From NCBI GenBank assembly GCA_029855935.1, contig JAGSHN010000004.1, positions 118,022 to 182,021 of the forward strand: DNA of 64,000 bases, given 5' to 3'. Positions 8,763 through 18,238 of this stretch are shown here, piece after piece. A program made the translations under genes and the position numbers. The DNA comes from Candidatus Thorarchaeota archaeon. GTDB taxonomy: Archaea; Asgardarchaeota; Thorarchaeia; Thorarchaeales; Thorarchaeaceae. The first letter of the stretch is position 1. Every line of letters starts with the position of its first letter. A model generated the notes under the pieces. It saw nothing but the letters and a program-made list of their open reading frames with translations, did no database searches and was not told where the DNA came from.

Positions 8763-9706
8763 CAGTCATTACCTCCCAGTACTAATCGTGGCTCGGCTAT
8801 TCCTGACATCAGGAGCTCGCGCAAGTCCTCCGGTATGCTCGTGGATGCCCTAGACAGCGATTCCAGAACTTGAGAGGCCTCGGCAAGATAGTGGCGCAAT
8901 AGAAGACGAATGAGACCAAGCTTCTGGTTTGTGTGACCGACCCAGAGACTAAAGACTCCGTTGGGAACGGAGTAGAGAAAGTGGCGGCCACGTTCAGCCT
9001 CACAGAGAACTCGTTGAAGAGAGGCGTTCCTGAGGGTTCGCACAACACGTTCAGATGCCCCGTGCAGGGCAAATGACATGGCAGCGAATCTGTCGTCTGT
9101 GAATCCCGTCAGAGATATTCGGATTCCACCATTGAGAGCAAAGAAGGCAGAGTGAGTCCCAGGAATTGTGTCACTGATCTGTTGGAGAATATTACGAAGG
9201 CCGAGAGCATGTGCGCGATCTAGAGAAAGGATGGGGTACGAGGTCGGGTTGTGAGCAACAATACCATCTGTCACGGAGAACCCGCTGAGCACCTCACGCG
9301 TATCGTCTGGTGAATAGGATCTCAATGGGGGCCGCCTGCCCTCAAGGTGCTCTTGGAGAAGAAACGTGATCCGTGACAGGTTCTGCTTCATTTCCATGAA
9401 GAGCGCGGCCAGATTGACACGTGGAGCGGTTGTCACTGTGAGGAAGAAGTGCGGATTCTTGGGAAGCGACGCTAGAAAGATCTTTGAGGTGTCGGTTTCC
9501 ATCAGTAGATACTTGAATGCCCCATGTACGAGTCTTGCCACTCCAAAGATTGCACAAGTGGCTGACGCGACTGAGAAGACTTCATCTCTGCTGAACCAGA
9601 CTCCGGCACTGGCGACAGGTAGCCCATCTTGCTGGATGAGTACTACGTTCTCAACGCCGACTATCTCGCGAATGTCCTGTAGTGCTTCGTTGAGCTCGCT
9701 CGTCAA
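8762..9706 (-). CDS. Tandem roadblock/LC7-domain protein
   Basis: A 314-aa protein with an N-terminal roadblock/LC7 domain (residues ~1-110; ELNEALQDIREIVGVENVVLI, then DGLPVASAG) and a second roadblock-like domain near residues 180-290. Roadblock domains bind and regulate small GTPases (MglB/MglA, Ragulator/Rag). The open frame reaches an ATG at 9769, but a good TATA box (reverse-strand GATTATATA, 9756-9764) lies inside that extension. I therefore place the start at TTG 9706, about 50 bp downstream and preceded by GTGAGG. It leads the operon with the unknown protein and the MglA-like GTPase. Confidence 0.8.
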   Translation of the reverse strand: MTSELNEALQDIREIVGVENVVLIQQDGLPVASAGVWFSRDEVFSVASATCAIFGVARLVHGAFKYLLMETDTSKIFLASLPKNPHFFLTVTTAPRVNLAALFMEMKQNLSRITFLLQEHLEGRRPPLRSYSPDDTREVLSGFSVTDGIVAHNPTSYPILSLDRAHALGLRNILQQISDTIPGTHSAFFALNGGIRISLTGFTDDRFAAMSFALHGASERVVRTLRNASLQRVLCEAERGRHFLYSVPNGVFSLWVGHTNQKLGLIRLLLRHYLAEASQVLESLSRASTSIPEDLRELLMSGIAEPRLVLGGND

Positions 9707-9755
9707 TCTATGGGCCTCACATAACAATGGTCTGCAGTAGGGTTTGGTAGAACAG

Positions 9756-9764
9756 TATATAATC
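9756..9764 (-). promoter_or_regulatory. TATA box of the roadblock/GTPase operon
   Basis: GATTATATA on the reverse strand. Archaeal transcription would begin about 25 bp downstream, near 9732, leaving a leader of about 26 nt with GTGAGG before the TTG at 9706. This decides the start codon of the roadblock gene. Confidence 0.6.
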
Positions 9765-9842
9765 ACCACACAGCACAGTCCATATAGTCACACACAATGA
9801 CAATGCCAGATTGAACCATAGCGAATTGGAAGACAGTACTGT

Positions 9843-10661
9843 ATGAGAGATGGTGGTCAATTGGTTAGTGATCTCACAATTGTAAAACTTGGAGGGTCCG
9901 TAATCACATACAAGGATAAAGTGCCCCCCAAGACAGACATTGATGCACTAGACCGAATAGCGCAGGAGTTGAGGGCGTGTCGAGGCCCCTTGATTGTCGT
10001 GCTTGGCGGAGGGGCACACGGCCATCAAGCCGCGAAGCACTATGGATACGACACGCCAGAGGGGATGGAGCGACGGCTTGAGGGTGTCCCGCTAATTCGT
10101 CACAACATGACCTTGCTTTGTCAGGATGTGCAGGACTCATTGGCGAGAGCGGGCATTTCAACCGTCAGCATTCCACCATTTTGCACATTTGTCTTGAACG
10201 CTGAGAAGATTGATGAATACTTTATAGAGCCCATAGTGATGTCACTCGAGTCGGGGTTGACCGTTGTCACACACGGCGACGTGTGTTTCGATAGAAGCCA
10301 TGGTGCATCGATTCTCAGTGGGGACACCCTTGTTTCGTGGCTGTCAGCACAACTGGGTGCGCCTAGGGTTCTAGTGGGAACTGATGTCGATGGCATCTAC
10401 GACTCCGACCCTCGTATGAACCCTGATGCAAAACTAGTTCGCCGAGTTGACAACTCGAATGAATTATTTGTGCTGGATGGCCTTGGGCCGTCGGCCTCAA
10501 TTGATGTCACAGGCGGGATGCTAAAGAAGGTGAGGGAATTGATAGAGGCGGCACAACATGGCGCTACCGTGACCATCTTCAATCTCAGCGTCGAGGGGCG
10601 GCTAGAGGCACTGCTTCGAGGAGAGGAAACTATCTGTACGAGAATTGCTTTCAATCATTGA
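9843..10661 (+). CDS. Isopentenyl phosphate kinase
   Basis: A 272-aa amino-acid-kinase-fold protein. It has the N-terminal KLGGSVITYKD, the glycine-rich VVLGGGAHGHQAAKHYG containing the conserved histidine that binds the substrate phosphate, and the GTDVDGIYDSDP nucleotide-binding segment followed by DVTGGM. This set matches isopentenyl phosphate kinase, which makes isopentenyl diphosphate from isopentenyl phosphate in the archaeal mevalonate pathway for ether-lipid synthesis. It is divergent from the roadblock operon. The other mevalonate genes are not in the window. Confidence 0.9.
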   Translation: MRDGGQLVSDLTIVKLGGSVITYKDKVPPKTDIDALDRIAQELRACRGPLIVVLGGGAHGHQAAKHYGYDTPEGMERRLEGVPLIRHNMTLLCQDVQDSLARAGISTVSIPPFCTFVLNAEKIDEYFIEPIVMSLESGLTVVTHGDVCFDRSHGASILSGDTLVSWLSAQLGAPRVLVGTDVDGIYDSDPRMNPDAKLVRRVDNSNELFVLDGLGPSASIDVTGGMLKKVRELIEAAQHGATVTIFNLSVEGRLEALLRGEETICTRIAFNH

Positions 10662-10753
10662 TGGGAAGGCGTTGGATGTGTTAGAAGATAAGGTTTTTAT
10701 CACAAGTGGTTGACGGACGCGAGGACGCAACAGCTAAGAGTGGCGAGGTCCCT

Positions 10754-11065
10754 ATGACTCAGAAAGCGCGCATTCGACTTTCGAGCACGAACACGGAGCA
10801 TCTGGATAGCGTATGCAACCAGATTCGTAGGATAACTCGGAAGACTGGAGTGAGGATGTCAGGTCCAATCCCCCTCCCCACGAGGCGTATGGTAGTCCCA
10901 ACTCGGAAGACTCCGTGTGGCCAAGGATCTGAGTCATGGGATAAGTGGGAGATGCGCATTCACAAGCGGCTGATTGATATCGATGCAGACGAACGGGCAA
11001 TGCGCCAGATAATGAGAGTCCGTATTCCAGACTCTGTCTATATTGAGATTGAGCTGACGGGCTAA
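10754..11065 (+). CDS. rps10: 30S ribosomal protein S10 (uS10)
   Basis: A 103-aa protein with the archaeal S10 pattern: [18 protein letters not shown] at the N-terminus, [16 protein letters not shown] in the loop entering the ribosome, and a C-terminal VYIEIEL strand. Start ATG 10754 follows GAGGT at 10745-10749. A TATA box TTTTTAT at 10694-10700 lies 54 bp upstream, which rules out the in-frame GTG at 10706. In many archaea S10 sits after EF-1alpha; here it appears to be a single-gene unit between isopentenyl phosphate kinase and GlmS. Confidence 0.96.
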   Translation: MTQKARIRLSSTNTEHLDSVCNQIRRITRKTGVRMSGPIPLPTRRMVVPTRKTPCGQGSESWDKWEMRIHKRLIDIDADERAMRQIMRVRIPDSVYIEIELTG

Positions 11066-11275
11066 TACGGCCCCTATCACTAAGCGCAAGGCGGACAGCC
11101 ATACTGTGGACAGCTTGAGCTGAAACATACCATTGCTGGCAACAGCATTCAACCTGCCTTTAGGAGGCTGGCGGACTCAGTCTGAGCAATCTGACAAGCA
11201 TTCTTTCTGTCCCAGTCACAAACTCCTTTTGTATTTGAAACAAATAGTGCATCAGCATAGCGGAGAAACACGACA

Positions 11276-13099
11276 ATGTGTGGAATCATCGGCGTAGTAC
11301 AGAGAAAAGGTCTTGTTGCACCATTTCTTTACCAAGCGCTAAAACGTCTCGAGTACAGAGGATATGATTCAGTCGGTGTGACAACGATAGCCAATGGGAA
11401 ACTCTACACAAAGAAGGATAAGGGTAAGATAGAGGAGGTGCACAAGAGGCTCAATCTTGACGATCTTCCAGGCTCAATAGGAATTGGACACACAAGATGG
11501 GCAACCCACGGAATTCCATCCATGTATAATGCCCATCCTCACTTCGACTGCTCCGGAAAGATTGCCGTGGTACACAACGGAGTGATTGACAACTTCTTGG
11601 AACTCAGACGAGAGCTCGCTGGAAGAGGACACAGATTCAACTCAGATACAGACACAGAGGTCATCCCTCACCTAATAGAGGAATATATGGAGGAGGGGTT
11701 GAACATTGTTGAGGCTGTCAGACAGGTGACAAAGCGAATTAGGGGGACATACGCGATTGTTGCAATGACAGCGCAAGAACCTGAAAAGATTGTATGCACT
11801 CGGGACGGGAATCCACTTGTCATTGGGCAGGGGGATGGAGCGGCATATGTCTCCTCCGATATTCCGGCGTTTCTCCCGGCCACAAACAACATGATTCTAC
11901 TGCTTGATGGAGAAATTGCCACACTCACGCCCGACGGAATCAGAATAGAGAACCTGTCCACTGGAGAAGTATTGACTAGGGACCCCATTAAGATCAGCTG
12001 GACTGCCGACCAAGCACAGAAAGGTGGCTACCCGCATTTCATGCTGAAGGAAATACATGAGCAGCCCGAGGCAATACGGAATACCCTCCGCATCCGCCAA
12101 GAGGTCCTGGACGCAGCTGCAGAGATAATTAGCAAGTCGGATAGGCTCTTCCTCACCGCTATGGGTACATCAGGCCACGCAGCTCTAGCTGGTCGCTTCA
12201 TGTTTGCATCCATTGCAGGAATTCTCCCCATATTTGAGATAGCAAGTGATTTTCCTGACACGGTCGGTGATGTGCTGCAGCCAAGTGACTGCGTAGTTGC
12301 GATTACTCAGTCTGGCGAAACTAGTGATACCATTTTCGCTGTAAAGCATGCGAGAGAGCGAGGCGCAAAGGTGCTTGCACTCACGAATGTCGTTGGTAGC
12401 TCCATCACACGAGCCGCAGACCGTACAATTATCACGCAGGCAGGACCAGAAATTGGTGTTGCAGCAACCAAGACGTTCATGGTTCAGCTAACGGCCTTGG
12501 CCCTCTTGTCTATCGCCCTAGGAAGGCGCATGGAGGCCAGACAAGCCTCATTCTTTGATGCGAAGAGTGAAGCGCTTCAACGAATGCCAGACATAGTATC
12601 TGAAACGATTGTTCGGAATGAGGAAGTCGCACGTAGGGTCGCCGAGAGATACCATGACCGTGGCAGCTTTTTGTTCTTAGGCCGGGGGATATCTATAGCC
12701 ACAGCTCTTGAGGGAGCATTGAAGCTGAAAGAGATATCATACAATCACGCGGAGGGGTACTCAGCTGGGGAGTCGAAACACGGCCCAATTGCATTGATTG
12801 AGCCGGGTTTCCCAGTTGTGTTCATAGCTCCGAGGGATAACACCCGAGACAGGCTTATGGGCAATATCATGGAGATGAGAGCAAGAGGCGCCTCAATCAT
12901 CAGTGTGATAGAACGAAACGACAAGGAACTGGCGAGTCTATCTGACGATGTCTTCGAGGTGCCACAGAATGTTGACGCGGAGTTTTCAACCATGCCGTTC
13001 GTTGTGCCGCTGCAGTTGTTGAGCTATTATATGGCCACAAAGAGGGGGTACGATCCGGACAAGCCGAGGAATCTAGCCAAGTCGGTCACTGTCCTGTAG
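11276..13099 (+). CDS. glmS: Glutamine-fructose-6-phosphate aminotransferase (isomerizing)
   Basis: A 607-aa full-length GlmS. The N-terminal nucleophile cysteine is exposed after Met removal (MCGIIGV), and the glutaminase signatures GIGHTRWATHG and HNGVIDN follow. Two SIS sugar-isomerase domains occupy residues ~280-600, with AITQSGETSDT and the C-terminal NLAKSVTVL tail. It forms glucosamine-6-phosphate from fructose-6-phosphate and glutamine for UDP-GlcNAc, needed for N-glycosylation and surface sugars. The 210-bp upstream gap shows no bacterial glmS ribozyme that I can recognise. Confidence 0.97.
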   Translation: MCGIIGVVQRKGLVAPFLYQALKRLEYRGYDSVGVTTIANGKLYTKKDKGKIEEVHKRLNLDDLPGSIGIGHTRWATHGIPSMYNAHPHFDCSGKIAVVHNGVIDNFLELRRELAGRGHRFNSDTDTEVIPHLIEEYMEEGLNIVEAVRQVTKRIRGTYAIVAMTAQEPEKIVCTRDGNPLVIGQGDGAAYVSSDIPAFLPATNNMILLLDGEIATLTPDGIRIENLSTGEVLTRDPIKISWTADQAQKGGYPHFMLKEIHEQPEAIRNTLRIRQEVLDAAAEIISKSDRLFLTAMGTSGHAALAGRFMFASIAGILPIFEIASDFPDTVGDVLQPSDCVVAITQSGETSDTIFAVKHARERGAKVLALTNVVGSSITRAADRTIITQAGPEIGVAATKTFMVQLTALALLSIALGRRMEARQASFFDAKSEALQRMPDIVSETIVRNEEVARRVAERYHDRGSFLFLGRGISIATALEGALKLKEISYNHAEGYSAGESKHGPIALIEPGFPVVFIAPRDNTRDRLMGNIMEMRARGASIISVIERNDKELASLSDDVFEVPQNVDAEFSTMPFVVPLQLLSYYMATKRGYDPDKPRNLAKSVTVL

Positions 13100-13177
13100 G
13101 TTCCAAATACGGGCTTAAATACCTCAGCAGGTAGATGACAGTGACGGTGACTTGACCCCTCTCGACGTGATAGGAGA

Positions 13178-13534
13178 GTGATAGGTCCTCCTACGGCGAC
13201 ACACGAGGAGGGCGCAGTTTCAGATCCGTCCGTAACGCTGACCATACAAGATCAAGAGGAGAACTGGAAAGGCATGTCAGGTGGGCTTACAATCTCGGCA
13301 CTCTCGGACTTTGCACGTATCGTGGCCCAGTATCTGGCGGAGATTTGGCAGTTCCTGATATTCATCGGTCAGGTCGCTAGCGTAGTTGTCATCCTTGTGG
13401 GAGCAATCCTCTGGCTGACCCAAGTCAATGTATCGAAGGGAAAGGCCATGGTCCTAAGTGGGGTGATACTTGCCATAATAGTGCAGTACTTTGTAATGTA
13501 TCCGCCTGCCCTAGTCGCTCGGCTCAGTCCATAG
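13178..13534 (+). CDS. Two-helix small membrane protein (VirB2/CedA1-like topology)
   Basis: A small protein of 118 aa from ATG 13178, or 86 aa if translation starts at ATG 13274. It has two long hydrophobic helices (about residues 63-82 and 93-111 of the longer form) separated by a short basic loop, NVSKGKAM. The first helix is glycine/alanine/valine-rich. This hairpin of two helices around a small positive loop is the layout of VirB2/TrbC conjugative pilins and their archaeal relatives CedA1/TedC. No cleavable signal is obvious. The promoter TTAAATA near 13115 fits either start. It lies about 0.7 kb from the large HerA/VirB4-like ATPase. Homology is inferred from topology and context only. 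Confidence 0.55.
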   Translation: MIGPPTATHEEGAVSDPSVTLTIQDQEENWKGMSGGLTISALSDFARIVAQYLAEIWQFLIFIGQVASVVVILVGAILWLTQVNVSKGKAMVLSGVILAIIVQYFVMYPPALVARLSP

Positions 13535-13540
13535 TGTTCA

Positions 13541-14107
13541 CTATGTGCTGAGCACCCCATCACTCCACTCCCGCACCAAACGGTCAATTCTCTTACACAG
13601 CCACTTCTCTTCGGGAGTCATCTGACGCAGTCTTTCTTGTGTAACTCCAGCTCGGGCAGCGCGAAGAATCTTGGAGAGACGAGTGTTACTTAGCGACTCC
13701 GTCAATCTTTGTATTCCATCAATCTCCTCAAGTATTCGAGGATCGAGGGCGCTTCTATCGCGTTGCAGTCGCCTAATCTTCTCGGCAACAGCTACGTACA
13801 ATGGAGCAGGCGGGATGCCTCCGTAGAGATCGCGCGGGTGCTTTCGTTCTTGTTGAAAGATATTACGAAGGCGTTGAATTGAGTCGAATGCGTCGTTTGG
13901 GTCCAGCTCGACAGTATTGTGAAGCAGAAGAACGTTGAGTGCCCAATTCGGCAGCTCGGTCTGTGTATCGGGTGACAGGGGGCCGACATCCTTACCGCCA
14001 ATAGTAATCGACCCGAGTGCACGTGTAAGTCGACATCTTCGGCCACTGTTCAGGAAGGCCATTCGGAGACGAGAGAATGCTTCTTGGGCAGTAGTTTCCA
14101 GTTTCAT
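13541..14107 (-). CDS. GINS complex subunit (Gins23-type)
   Basis: A 188-aa protein with a small B-domain-like region near the N-terminus (GGKDVGPLSPDTQTELPNWA, residues ~34-53) followed by a helical A-domain. It ends in the typical archaeal GINS tail, with TPEEKWLCKRI before a final LVREW. The B-before-A order is that of Psf2/Psf3, and so of archaeal Gins23. GINS binds the MCM helicase and GAN/RecJ-like protein in the replicative CMG complex. It lies between the two-helix membrane protein and the HerA-like ATPase. The Gins51 subunit is not in the window. Confidence 0.68.
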   Translation of the reverse strand: MKLETTAQEAFSRLRMAFLNSGRRCRLTRALGSITIGGKDVGPLSPDTQTELPNWALNVLLLHNTVELDPNDAFDSIQRLRNIFQQERKHPRDLYGGIPPAPLYVAVAEKIRRLQRDRSALDPRILEEIDGIQRLTESLSNTRLSKILRAARAGVTQERLRQMTPEEKWLCKRIDRLVREWSDGVLST

Positions 14108-14242
14108 TCGTGACCACTAGGAGCTGTTGGTTGTCAGCTCATTAAAAGATGATGGGATATCCGGTGTGACAAGTTTGTTGCATACACAGTTTCTTGAGAA
14201 CGCAGGTGGTTCGTAGAAAAGCCGTGCTCACGTCGAGGGATA

Positions 14243-17200
14243 TTAGAGATCCAGTAGTGATGGACACTGACCAGGAACCCAGCTGTTTTCCATCAAATTG
14301 CTCAGTGAGATGATACGGCACCCGCGCGGGATATTGTCCAAGTTATCAGCATACTCGGCAGCTGGAAGGATAATAGTAAGTATGGAGGGAGGGCACTCTT
14401 CACCGTGCGGGCCGCCATCGTGCCGAACTGAATCATAGATCTCGGAGCGAGAAGGGAAGACTAGGTATGTCATACTCCCGTCACAGATTGATTTCCCACA
14501 CACTGTGGGGCTCTCACTTCCCTGTTTTCTGAGCGAGTCCAACAGATGAGCAAGGCAGTAGTCCCGAAGTTGATTCAGAAAGCTCTGGGTTGCGACCCAG
14601 AGACCCCTGTCTATAGAGAGATCATCGATGCTATACGGCACGCGAATCGCGAACAACTTCTCATCTAGTAGCAGCTCTGACAATGCACGACGCCCACCAC
14701 TCTTATTGAGTTCGACACTATGCGCGCCCGTGGATTGTACTGCGACTGTGTCCAGAAACTCCAGCAGTTCACCCCATCGTACGCGTCCGTTATTAATCGT
14801 GACGTAACGCAGAAGGAGATTGCTCCAGACTTCATCGGCCATTGCAGGAGAAGGTTCTGTGGATGAGGGCGCATCCAGCTCTATTCCTGCATTGAGCCCA
14901 CCATCTTGGTAGGCACGAGTTGCAATCGTGGTGTCGGAAAACGTGGACTCACGACTGGATAATGCGTCCGCTATGTCAAGGATCATACGGTCGATTGAAG
15001 AGGGAAAGGCAGGAATGACTTGGAATTCACTAGGGTGGGGAGCGTTTATGATGACCTCACGTACTTTTGCAGCCGCAACGCTTCCCCTCACGATAACGAA
15101 CAACCTAGAATCCTTTCCTACTGTTGCAACTAACGATTCCAGAGACTCAAGCGAGTCGGAGAGGGTAGCTGCCCGTAGTGAATCTGGGAACACAATAATG
15201 CGCACCTGATCGCCCACAGTAATTATACTACCGTTGACTCTAGTCTGTTGCCCAAACCCCACTTCTTCTAGCCTACGACAGACGTAGTTCTTGATGATCT
15301 CCAGAACAACGGAGCGTCCCTCTCCGGGAAGAGTATAGATGAAGCCATCTCTAACAAGCCCAATTGCTTGGCGCTCAATAGTCCCGAGAGTAATCAGCTC
15401 TGTTTTCAGCTCTGAGATCTCCTGTTTGGAAACGGATGTAATTGAAACTAGGACGGAGTGCAGCTCGGACTCGGTTAGGTATCTCCTGCTTTCCAGTGCA
15501 TCAATGACATGCTCGGTGATTCTCGCAAATTGGTCGTACACAACAGTGGGCGGTTCGTTTCTCACGCCGTAACTGGCTTGGAGCAAGGTTGGTTGTACTC
15601 CAGACATTGGTACATCCTCTTGAGAATCGACTGAAACGGCGGAACCAGTAGGTGCAGGAAACGCGGTCGGAACAGTCATCAACTCAAACGCATCGGTGAC
15701 AGGTGTTGTCATTATTGCACGCCCTCTCCTCAGAGTGCGCAGATATCTCTCTTGTTCCGAATCCAACGAAAGAAGACGTGCTCCCACAAGGCTGTCGTAG
15801 GGCAATTTGAAGACTATCTTGGTGCCAGTATTGGCAAGTATGTTTGACGATACGGTAGGACGTGTCGCGACAACTATTACCCCCTGCCCCGTTGCTCTCT
15901 GAAGCATAACCATTGACTCACCTGTAGTCACATCGGCGGCGGTAGAACGCGTGTAGCTCTCGGGGACGAGGTTATTGGCTTCTTCAAGAACAACGACATG
16001 GTGCAAGCCGTCCGAGATTCCACGTCTGAGAGCGGCCTCGAAGACTCTCTTCGCAATGAGATTATACAAGATGCGGGCAGCGTCCATCCCGCCAACCCGG
16101 GCCACGTGGCTCAAATCAAGAACTACACGCCGTTTCATGAGGGAGCTGAAGTGTACAGAGGCGCGTCCCCCGGCAAGGATTGATGCCAATGGCTCCCTGC
16201 GTAGTATCTCCAAACGGTTCAACAATGCGTCAATTGTAAGGCTATTTGTGGAGTCCTTTCCCCTCTTGCCCTCGATTACGCGGATCAGTGCTTTCGCCGA
16301 ACGGTCTGGCAGCCTAGCAACCTCTTCCAGACAGACTAGTAACATTCGCTCCATCGCGGGGGAAAGATCAGAGCTTGAGCTACGTTCGTGAAGGATTTCT
16401 CTCAAGATTGCAAAGGTTGTGTGAGCAGCATTTTGGAGGTCGTCGGTTTCTTCGTCAATCAAACTCATTACAAAAACATCATCCAGGCCGGGCTTGAATA
16501 CGAGGACTTCGCCCGGTGAGAACGCCGCCAAATCGGCGTATTCAGACCCTTTCACATCGAAGACCCACCATGGAATCGTTGTCTTAACCGTGAGCTCCCA
16601 GATAATCCGTTTTACCACGGTCGTCTTCCCCATCCCGGTGGCACCAAGTACGGCAAGATGCTGGCGCAGCCACACTGGTTTCAAGCCAACAGGATTGAAT
16701 TGTCGACCCTTGTATACAGACCATCCAATGAAGAGTTCGTTGTCTGTCAGGCTTCTTGATGGAACAGGGAAGTCTGGCAAGTCTACGGTATCCAGTTCAG
16801 GGATATGCTGAACTGGAGTATTGACGAACGTGACGAGCCTACTTGTGTGTAGACGTTGTGGTTTGATGTGTCGGCGCATCAACACGCGGAGCAAGAACGC
16901 GGGATTTGGACGCTTGAGTACAAACCGGAATGAATCGTCCTCGCCCCAGATTGAATGGACAATTCCGTCCAGACGATTCGCCGCTCCCTTAGAGCTAGTA
17001 GACTGAAGGAGGCGAATAGTTGTTGTTACGCTAAACCACCCCTGATTGTCACGAGCAGCTGCAAACTCTTCCATGAGTCGTTTCTTACTGGTGTGGTCCT
17101 CAAGAGAGTCCTCTCGCCTCTTCTCTCTGGCGCGAATTTGGCGCCATCTGTGTTCTAGCCTCCGGCGTTGGCGACCGGGAGTTGTAGGCGAGAATACACA

Positions 17201-18133
17201 AGAAACGCAAGCATCAATCCCCTGTTTCAGTAGAGCTGACAGGAAGGCTCCAATCTGTGCTGAGTCGCTTGTCACGTGAACTCGGGGTCTGCCTCGTATC
17301 ACATAGAAGTTGGAAGAGAGATCTGTCTGATGAATAGAGCTCCAATGCGCATCCACTGGAACAATCTCCAAGTTCGTCAATGTAGTGAGAGCGTTACAGA
17401 GTGCGCTCCCTTCAAGCTGGATTAGCTGGACACTGTCAAGGGCTGCCACGAGAATTGCCTCGGCACGGGCAGCCTCTCGTTGGAGGACATGACTGACATC
17501 ATTAGCTGAGGGGCCAACGGACGTGATGAACAAGCGGAGAAATGGATGACCAGATTCAACGCCCGCCTCAAAGCACATAGTGACTGATGGACTCATACCA
17601 GTGCGAAGCGATTGAACAATGGTGGGATCATATTCGACACCCTCGTCTGACTTGGTGACACTTGCTCTGACAGAGAGCAATTCTAGGCAGCGGATGCCAA
17701 CGACATTTCCATCAATATGGAGGAGAAACGTGTTAGAGTCACATCGACAGCGTATGACAGGGGGGGTTAGACCAGAAACAGCCAGAAGCATCCCACTGGC
17801 GACGGTTGACATGCACAGCACAATCTCGACAATAGGGCGCCCAAGGTAGGTGGGGGTGTGAAGTAGTCTAAACAAGGGTGCCACGTATACGAGAAGGAAA
17901 TAGCACAATGCAACAACCGTTTGGGCCAGCCAAATCCGTTTGTGAAGCCGTAGTCGGAGGTGACGGGCCCAACCGGATGACTGCTCATGGGGAAAGAGGG
18001 GAGTTGTGACACGGCCTTCGCGAGCGGGGGTGGTTGTGGCGTCCACGACCGCCCGTTGCAATCCTGTATATTGATCCTGCACGAGAAGCCCTCCGGTGAG
18101 TGTTTGACCGAGTTCGTTTCTTGAGGGAGTCAT
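14243..18133 (-). CDS. Membrane-anchored HerA/VirB4-like ATPase
   Basis: A 1296-aa protein. The N-terminus has two hydrophobic helices (about residues 55-75 and 84-105), then a long region without a recognised domain. A HerA/FtsK-type P-loop ATPase core follows: Walker A GATGMGKTT near residue 500, Walker B VVVLEEANN near residue 715, and the ATRPTVSSN sensor. The C-terminal ~400 residues include a winged-helix-like segment (ESELHSVLVSITSVSKQE) and further alpha/beta modules. Plain HerA is soluble and about 500 aa, so the membrane anchor points to a translocation motor such as CedB or VirB4. The nurA gene, usual partner of repair HerA, is absent. Confidence 0.8.
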   Translation of the reverse strand: MTPSRNELGQTLTGGLLVQDQYTGLQRAVVDATTTPAREGRVTTPLFPHEQSSGWARHLRLRLHKRIWLAQTVVALCYFLLVYVAPLFRLLHTPTYLGRPIVEIVLCMSTVASGMLLAVSGLTPPVIRCRCDSNTFLLHIDGNVVGIRCLELLSVRASVTKSDEGVEYDPTIVQSLRTGMSPSVTMCFEAGVESGHPFLRLFITSVGPSANDVSHVLQREAARAEAILVAALDSVQLIQLEGSALCNALTTLTNLEIVPVDAHWSSIHQTDLSSNFYVIRGRPRVHVTSDSAQIGAFLSALLKQGIDACVSCVFSPTTPGRQRRRLEHRWRQIRAREKRREDSLEDHTSKKRLMEEFAAARDNQGWFSVTTTIRLLQSTSSKGAANRLDGIVHSIWGEDDSFRFVLKRPNPAFLLRVLMRRHIKPQRLHTSRLVTFVNTPVQHIPELDTVDLPDFPVPSRSLTDNELFIGWSVYKGRQFNPVGLKPVWLRQHLAVLGATGMGKTTVVKRIIWELTVKTTIPWWVFDVKGSEYADLAAFSPGEVLVFKPGLDDVFVMSLIDEETDDLQNAAHTTFAILREILHERSSSSDLSPAMERMLLVCLEEVARLPDRSAKALIRVIEGKRGKDSTNSLTIDALLNRLEILRREPLASILAGGRASVHFSSLMKRRVVLDLSHVARVGGMDAARILYNLIAKRVFEAALRRGISDGLHHVVVLEEANNLVPESYTRSTAADVTTGESMVMLQRATGQGVIVVATRPTVSSNILANTGTKIVFKLPYDSLVGARLLSLDSEQERYLRTLRRGRAIMTTPVTDAFELMTVPTAFPAPTGSAVSVDSQEDVPMSGVQPTLLQASYGVRNEPPTVVYDQFARITEHVIDALESRRYLTESELHSVLVSITSVSKQEISELKTELITLGTIERQAIGLVRDGFIYTLPGEGRSVVLEIIKNYVCRRLEEVGFGQQTRVNGSIITVGDQVRIIVFPDSLRAATLSDSLESLESLVATVGKDSRLFVIVRGSVAAAKVREVIINAPHPSEFQVIPAFPSSIDRMILDIADALSSRESTFSDTTIATRAYQDGGLNAGIELDAPSSTEPSPAMADEVWSNLLLRYVTINNGRVRWGELLEFLDTVAVQSTGAHSVELNKSGGRRALSELLLDEKLFAIRVPYSIDDLSIDRGLWVATQSFLNQLRDYCLAHLLDSLRKQGSESPTVCGKSICDGSMTYLVFPSRSEIYDSVRHDGGPHGEECPPSILTIILPAAEYADNLDNIPRGCRIISLSNLMENSWVPGQCPSLLDL

Positions 18134-18238
18134 CGAGTTTCGCTGTGCTCGTCCGGTGAATCCAGACAGTCCTAGGTTTACATACTACCATAGATAAGGC
18201 CCACATCTCTCCATCTGACAAACAGGACTCGGATTAGT

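Noticed and set aside
11066..11275. glmS ribozyme upstream of glmS
   Set aside because: The conserved core of the bacterial ribozyme is not visible, and the element is not known from archaea.
15975..16391. 138-aa plus-strand frame
   Set aside because: It lies entirely antisense within the HerA-like ATPase gene, whose motifs are intact; its composition has no protein character.
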